Assembly: GCF_004138335.1 (NCBI RefSeq)
Contig: NZ_RYFW01000009.1
Location: forward strand, 1-64,000
Source: Peristeroidobacter agariperforans
GTDB lineage: Bacteria > Pseudomonadota > Gammaproteobacteria > Steroidobacterales > Steroidobacteraceae
Direction of reading: 5' to 3'
DNA length: 64,000 nucleotides
In this document: positions 60,024-64,000 of the stretch, piece by piece
Layout: every line of letters begins with the position of its first letter
How positions within the stretch are numbered: position 1 is the stretch's first letter
The notes under the pieces: generated by a model
What the model was told of the DNA's origin: nothing
What the model saw: only the letters and a program-made list of their open reading frames with translations
Database searches by the model: none
Program-made: the position numbers and the translations under genes

Positions 60024-61207
60024 GAACTGCGGGAGTGCCGGCGATGATCGCGGCACTGGGGTTGCCGATGTACGCCGAGGCCGCCGAGTCGGCGGATGGA
60101 GATCCGCCGCTGCAACTCGAAGCCGCGTACACGGGTGAAGTCTGGCGCAACGTGCGCGGCGGCGTGCGTGAGGATGGCACCTATCTCGACAACATCGACC
60201 TCATTGCAACTCTCGATGCCGAACGTGCGTGGGGCTGGAGGGGCACGACCTTCGTGGTCTCGGGGCTGCACAACAATCGACCGACGCTCTCGGATCGCAT
60301 CGTCGGCGACATCCAGACCGTCAGTAACATCGATACCGACGGCGCGACGCGATTGTATGAGGCGTGGGTGGAACGCGCCTTCGAGGCGGGCGCGATCAAG
60401 CTGGGTCTGATCGATCTGAACAGCGAACTCGATGTGAATGAGACCGGCGCACTCTTCATCAACAGCTCGCACGGCATCGGCCCGGACTTCAGTCAGGTCG
60501 GTGAGAACGGTCCGTCGATCTTTCCTATCACCGGCTTTGGCGGGGTGATGCGCTGGGACTCCAGCGAGCGCCTGCAGATACGCGTCGCCGCGTTCGAAGG
60601 CACGGTGGGCGATCCCACGCATCCTCGACGCACGACGGTCGATCTGCAAAGTGGCGAAGGCACGCTATTGGTCGGTGAAGTCACACTGCGTCCCAACCAA
60701 GCCAATCGCACCCTCCTCGGCGTGTGGCGTCACACCGGAGGATCGACCGACTTCTCCGATGAAGCAGTGCTGCGACGAACCGAATCGCTGGGCTTCTATG
60801 CGCTCACCGAGGGAACGTTGATGGAGCGCGGCGAAAGCGCACTCTCGGCCTTCCTTCGCGTGGGCCTCGCGGACGCCGACGTGCATCAGATCTCCCGCTA
60901 CTTCGGCGCGGGTCTGGTCTGGTCGGGACCGATGCTCGCGAGTGCCGAACACGAGGAGCAACTGGGCCTGGCGCTGGCCAGTGTCACCAATGGCGGTGCG
61001 TTCCGCCACGCTCAGGCAGATCTTGGCCTTGCCTACGAGCGGCACGAGACTGCGATCGAGCTGACCTATCGAGTGCAAGCCTTGTCATGGCTCGCGCTGC
61101 AGCCGGACCTGCAGTACATCATCAGTCCTGGCACCGACCCGGCGCTCGATGACGCATGGGTGGTGGGGCTGCGATTCGAGCTGAACTGGAGCAACGAGCC
61201 GGGCTGA
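60020..61207 (+). CDS. OprB-family carbohydrate-type outer membrane porin
   Basis: The 395-aa protein starts with a signal peptide (MRTAGVPAMIAALGLPMYAE) and has the OprB-like beta-barrel pattern of alternating strands: DGTYLDNIDLIATLDAERA, GLIDLNSELDVNETGALFIN, SSHGIGPDFSQVG, PSIFPITGFGGVMRWDSS, and a final strand DAWVVGLRFELNWS. OprB channels pass sugars. The ATG overlaps the kinase stop, so the two-component system probably controls its own porin in response to a substrate it admits (inference). Confidence 0.87.
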   Translation: MRTAGVPAMIAALGLPMYAEAAESADGDPPLQLEAAYTGEVWRNVRGGVREDGTYLDNIDLIATLDAERAWGWRGTTFVVSGLHNNRPTLSDRIVGDIQTVSNIDTDGATRLYEAWVERAFEAGAIKLGLIDLNSELDVNETGALFINSSHGIGPDFSQVGENGPSIFPITGFGGVMRWDSSERLQIRVAAFEGTVGDPTHPRRTTVDLQSGEGTLLVGEVTLRPNQANRTLLGVWRHTGGSTDFSDEAVLRRTESLGFYALTEGTLMERGESALSAFLRVGLADADVHQISRYFGAGLVWSGPMLASAEHEEQLGLALASVTNGGAFRHAQADLGLAYERHETAIELTYRVQALSWLALQPDLQYIISPGTDPALDDAWVVGLRFELNWSNEPG

Positions 61208-61225
61208 GCACTCGCCTCGCTTCGA

Positions 61226-61858
61226 CTACTGCAGATATTTGACGATCAGACGCGTGGCCTCATCGACCAGCCTGTCCACCACCTCGTCCGAGATCATGTC
61301 GGATCGGTGCAAGACCGCGTTGTGAGTCAGCGCCTCGATCGAGGTCACGCAGACGTAGGCCGCCATATCCAGGTCGAGGGTGCGAAGCTCCTCGCGATGA
61401 GCTTCGAGATAGCCCTTGAAGAGCGTGTAGAACTCGCGATTGAAGACTTCGATGTTTTCAAGGCGCCCGGTGCGCGGCAGCTGTTCCGCCAGCACCCGAT
61501 GGAGCTTGGGATCGACGCGATGCGCCTCGATCGCGACCGTGACGAGCCTGCGCACCGCCTTCGGAATCGGTAGCGAGGCCACCTCCGCCAGCGCGCCGCG
61601 CGCGATCTGCATCAGCTCCTCCTGGTGACGAAGGATGACGGCGACCACGAGCGATTCCTTGCTCGGAAAATACTGGTACAGCGAGCCGACGCTCACGCCG
61701 GCCGCCTCGGCGATCCGGTTGGTGCTGGCCTTGTCGAACCCTTCCCGGACCAGGATACGGGCGGTCGCTCCGACGAGCGCGTCGACCGTCGCGCGCGATC
61801 TGTCCTGAGAGGCGTGCTTGCGAGGCTTGGTGAGGGGTTTGCGAGCCATGGCTCGCAT
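61226..61858 (-). CDS. TetR-family transcriptional regulator
   Basis: The 210-aa protein has the TetR N-terminal helix-turn-helix (residues 25-75: ATVDALVGATARILVREGFD, TNRIAEAAGVSVGSLYQYFP, SKESLVVAVI) and a helical ligand/dimer domain. Ligand unknown. Two Met starts (61858, 61849) lie on either side of a 16-bp palindrome. It is 6 bp after the PepSY gene and co-oriented, so it probably represses that operon. Confidence 0.9.
   Translation of the reverse strand: MRAMARKPLTKPRKHASQDRSRATVDALVGATARILVREGFDKASTNRIAEAAGVSVGSLYQYFPSKESLVVAVILRHQEELMQIARGALAEVASLPIPKAVRRLVTVAIEAHRVDPKLHRVLAEQLPRTGRLENIEVFNREFYTLFKGYLEAHREELRTLDLDMAAYVCVTSIEALTHNAVLHRSDMISDEVVDRLVDEATRLIVKYLQ
61841..61856. promoter_or_regulatory. 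16-bp perfect palindrome over the tetR start codons
   Basis: GCGAGCCATGGCTCGC overlaps the second possible start Met of the TetR gene. Perfect dyad symmetry of this length suits a TetR operator, but its position inside the coding start would demand use of the internal start or translation-level effects; the coding constraint alone could also explain it. Confidence 0.35.
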
Positions 61859-61864
61859 TATAGA

Positions 61865-63007
61865 TCAGGCGATCGCCGCGTTCTGCGCCTGGCGCTTACG
61901 GGCACGTTCCTCGACACGCCGACGGTCCAGATACATCAGCCAGCCGGTAATCATGAAGAGCGGCAACGCGAGGCTCGAGAGCATCAAGAGCAACGAACCG
62001 ACGACGCCGAAGTACGCGCCCTTGTGAATGGACAGCATGCTCGCGAGCAGCCGCGCGCCGGTCTGCTTCTCCGCATAGCGCTCGTGCGAGAGCACTTGCG
62101 AGTTCGTCGGATCGATCTTGACCGTATTGAACGCAGTGACATGGGGTGCATCGGCCATCAGATACTGAATCCGCAGCGGCTCTTCGTCCTCCTTTGGAAG
62201 GCGCACGGCGATCTGGCCGTGAGATTCCGAGGCGGTGGCCTGCTCGAAGGATGCCCAAGCCTTATCAATGTCCGGCGCAACCAGTCGCTTGCCTTGCATC
62301 TGTTCTTCGGCGACGGGCGGCACACCGGCGAGCCGCTCGAGAATGTCGCCGTACCACGCGTAGGCGAAATACAAACCGGTGAGCGCCGAGAGTAACAAGA
62401 GCGGCAACACGTACGTGCCGACGACAGCGTGTAGCGAATAGAGGAAGCCGCGCCCGCGCAGCTTACGATCGACCACGAACCAGGCACGCCAATTGGTCGT
62501 CCGTCGCGGCCAACGCAAGTACAGGCCCGTCGCGACCATCGCGATCAAACAGATCGCCGCGATGTCGACGACACGGCGGCCGATGTACTCACCCGCCAGT
62601 CGATCCGTGATCAAGCCGCGATGCACTTCTTCGATCAGCTCGAAGAATTTCTCACCGCGCGCCCCGCCGCTCAGCCAGTCGCCCGTGTAGGGGTTCAAGT
62701 AACGCACGATCTCGCCCGAGTCCGACACAAACAGAACGCGCACGGCCCCATCCGCCTCGCCCGGCGCGGTCACCGTGCGCACGCGTGCCCCCATGCGCTG
62801 GGCTTCGGCCTGCGTGCGCTCGAGGAGCACCGGCATGGCCAACCGTTCGCCCTTCACCTCCACCTTGCGCGTGTCGGCATTCAACGCCGCGAGGATCGGA
62901 TCCTGAAACGACATCATCGCGCCGGTGAATCCCATGATTGCCAGCAACACGCCGATGGTGATGCCGACCAGCCAATGGGCCTGAAACCAGAACCTGCTTT
63001 TAGCCAT
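61865..63007 (-). CDS. PepSY-associated membrane protein (iron-uptake reductase type)
   Basis: The 380-aa protein has four main membrane segments (HWLVGITIGVLLAIMGFTGA, VDIAAICLIAMVATGLYLRW, YSLHAVVGTYVLPLLLLSAL, GVVGSLLLMLSSLALPLFMI) and two PepSY-type periplasmic regions (TQAEAQRMGARVRTVTAPGE, GDWLSGGARGEKFFELIEEV HRGL). Conserved His near the membrane (EVHRGL, LHAVVG, SIHKGA) suits haem/FMN ligation in PiuB/FsqB-like reductases of ferric siderophores. I start at MAKSRFWFQ; 40 upstream codons are open but unlike the family. The TetR gene follows in the same operon. Confidence 0.9.
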   Translation of the reverse strand: MAKSRFWFQAHWLVGITIGVLLAIMGFTGAMMSFQDPILAALNADTRKVEVKGERLAMPVLLERTQAEAQRMGARVRTVTAPGEADGAVRVLFVSDSGEIVRYLNPYTGDWLSGGARGEKFFELIEEVHRGLITDRLAGEYIGRRVVDIAAICLIAMVATGLYLRWPRRTTNWRAWFVVDRKLRGRGFLYSLHAVVGTYVLPLLLLSALTGLYFAYAWYGDILERLAGVPPVAEEQMQGKRLVAPDIDKAWASFEQATASESHGQIAVRLPKEDEEPLRIQYLMADAPHVTAFNTVKIDPTNSQVLSHERYAEKQTGARLLASMLSIHKGAYFGVVGSLLLMLSSLALPLFMITGWLMYLDRRRVEERARKRQAQNAAIA

Positions 63008-63130
63008 ACGCGCGAGGGGATGAAGACGGACGGCGGGGAGCCTAGCCCGTTCTGCCTGACAGAGACCTGACACGAACGGCGAATTTCGGCTGAAAACTCG
63101 CAGGTGCGCGCCCGAGCAGTCTGACACCTA

Positions 63131-63171
63131 CACAATTGTGCGCGGCAAGAACGCAACTGTGACGAATTGTG
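63131..63171. promoter_or_regulatory. CACAATTGTG operator-like repeats
   Basis: A perfect 10-bp palindrome CACAATTGTG (63131-63140) and a related GAATTGTG (63164-63171) lie between the divergent PepSY and beta-propeller genes. This is a candidate binding site for a dimeric regulator, such as the TetR product. The 63008-63261 gap otherwise holds no gene. Confidence 0.4.
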
Positions 63172-63261
63172 CCCCCTCCGTGGAGGGGCGCGAGCGCGCC
63201 TCGCGAGCGCGTACAGTCCGCTGCGTTCACACAACGGATTGCACTGGCCACGGAGAGAACC

Positions 63262-64000
63262 ATGCTCAAACGCTTAGGGGGGACTGCCCGGCTCGGGCGC
63301 TGGCTGGCGGCGAGCAGCGCACTGTTTCTAGCCACGATGCTCGCGCCCGCGGTGCAGGCTGCACCATCGTTCGTCGCTTTCGAAAGCGGTCACGTCCGGC
63401 CGCTCGCCTTGTCAGCGGACGGCAGCAAGCTGTTCGCCGTCAACACACCGAACAATACGCTGGTCATCTATAACGTCACGCCGATTGGCATTTTCAAGCA
63501 CGCCGAAGTATCGGTCGGCTTGGAGCCCGTCGCAGTTGCCATCCGCAACAGCAACGAGGTGTGGGTGGTGAATCATCTGTCCGACAGCGTCAGCGTGGTC
63601 GCTGTGTCAGGCATGCCTCGAGTCACCCGAACGCTGCTCGTGGGTGATGAGCCGCGTGACATCGTCTTCGCCGGCAGCAGCGGCCGCGCCTTCATCACAA
63701 CCGCGCACCGTGGCCAGCATCGCACCGATCCCTCCATCGCCTCGGTCTCAGGCGCCGGCGATCCGCAACTCACGACGCCCGGGGTCGGTCGCGCCGACGT
63801 ATGGGTGTTCGACCCCGCGAATCTCGGCACGAGTTTCGGCGGCACCCCGCTCAAGATCATGTCGTTCTTCAGCGATACGCCGCGTGCGCTCGCCGTGAGC
63901 CCGGATCGCAAGACCGTCTACACCGCGGCCTTCAAGTCCGGCAATCAAACGACGACGGTGTTCGAGCTGATGGTCTGCGACGGCTTCGATCCGAACACGC
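63262..64000 (+). CDS. Secreted YncE-like beta-propeller protein (partial)
   Basis: The frame is open to the window edge (at least 246 aa, no stop). A signal peptide ([25 protein letters not shown]) precedes repeated propeller blades: [80 protein letters not shown]. These PxxVAVxxD-VWVxNxxSDxVSV blades match YVTN/YncE repeats of secreted or surface proteins. CGGAG lies 8 bp before the ATG. Function and remaining domains are outside the window. Confidence 0.88.
   Translation, partial: MLKRLGGTARLGRWLAASSALFLATMLAPAVQAAPSFVAFESGHVRPLALSADGSKLFAVNTPNNTLVIYNVTPIGIFKHAEVSVGLEPVAVAIRNSNEVWVVNHLSDSVSVVAVSGMPRVTRTLLVGDEPRDIVFAGSSGRAFITTAHRGQHRTDPSIASVSGAGDPQLTTPGVGRADVWVFDPANLGTSFGGTPLKIMSFFSDTPRALAVSPDRKTVYTAAFKSGNQTTTVFELMVCDGFDPNT

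Overview
The window reads as chromosome of a GC-rich gammaproteobacterium, probably of the Nevskiales/Steroidobacterales/Xanthomonadales type. This is an inference from the thrS-infC-rpmI-rplT-pheS-pheT-ihfA-merR order, CCA-encoding tRNA genes, a PEP-CTERM protein, and a tryptophan-halogenase-like gene. No rRNA is present to fix the taxonomy.

Layout. 1-1.2 kb: remnants of IS3 and IS256 transposases and a lone ECF-like sigma factor. 1.5-8.9 kb (minus strand): the translation operon. infC there appears to start at a non-standard ATC codon next to a strong Shine-Dalgarno. 9.2-19.4 kb: accessory metabolism and regulation. It holds a proline-racemase-family enzyme that looks like a trans-3-hydroxy-L-proline dehydratase with an AraC regulator, an AhpD-like/HD-domain pair divergent from a MocR regulator, a Tat-exported hydroxypyruvate-isomerase-like protein, an SMR transporter with azoreductase and LysR, a PTH2 hydrolase, GNAT acetyltransferases and a small secreted protein. 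19.6-20.3 kb: a NYN/OST-HTH protein.

20.5-29.6 kb is the most notable part: a compact, apparently complete class I lanthipeptide cluster. In order it has a 62-aa precursor with a GG leader and a core with four Cys, an inter-gene hairpin, LanC, full-length LanB, a 69-aa membrane stub resembling the start of a HlyD-type adaptor, a peptidase-containing C39 ABC transporter, and a second ABC transporter whose C39-like domain has lost its catalytic residues. The likely sequence of events is dehydration by LanB, ring closure by LanC, then leader removal at GG and export by the C39 transporter.

30-35.4 kb: MOSC protein, tRNA-Val, uvrB, an aspartate-type aminotransferase, a SnoaL-like protein and MerR. 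35.5-43.1 kb: a genomic island in tRNA-Asn. It is bounded by a 20/19-bp att repeat and paired GGGGGTAC-type repeats at both ends, and carries a P4-type integrase, a quinoprotein sugar dehydrogenase fused to cytochrome c, an exported SDR, a second recombinase, and a start/stop-coupled XRE operon. 43.1-49.6 kb: a superfamily 1 helicase-like protein, an OxyR-like regulator lacking the redox cysteines, a flavin-dependent halogenase, a CPA2 antiporter and a peroxiredoxin-like protein without its peroxidatic cysteine.

49.7-51.2 kb: RtcB RNA ligase, preceded by what looks like an attenuator: a strong promoter, a 15-codon leader ORF, mutually exclusive hairpins and an intrinsic terminator just before the rtcB ribosome binding site. 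51.2-55.8 kb: three exported hydrolases for peptides and D-amino-acid compounds. 56-64 kb: a PEP-CTERM protein, tRNA-Ser, a beta-helix lipoprotein, a two-component system coupled to an OprB-like porin, TetR, a PepSY membrane protein, and a beta-propeller protein cut by the window edge.
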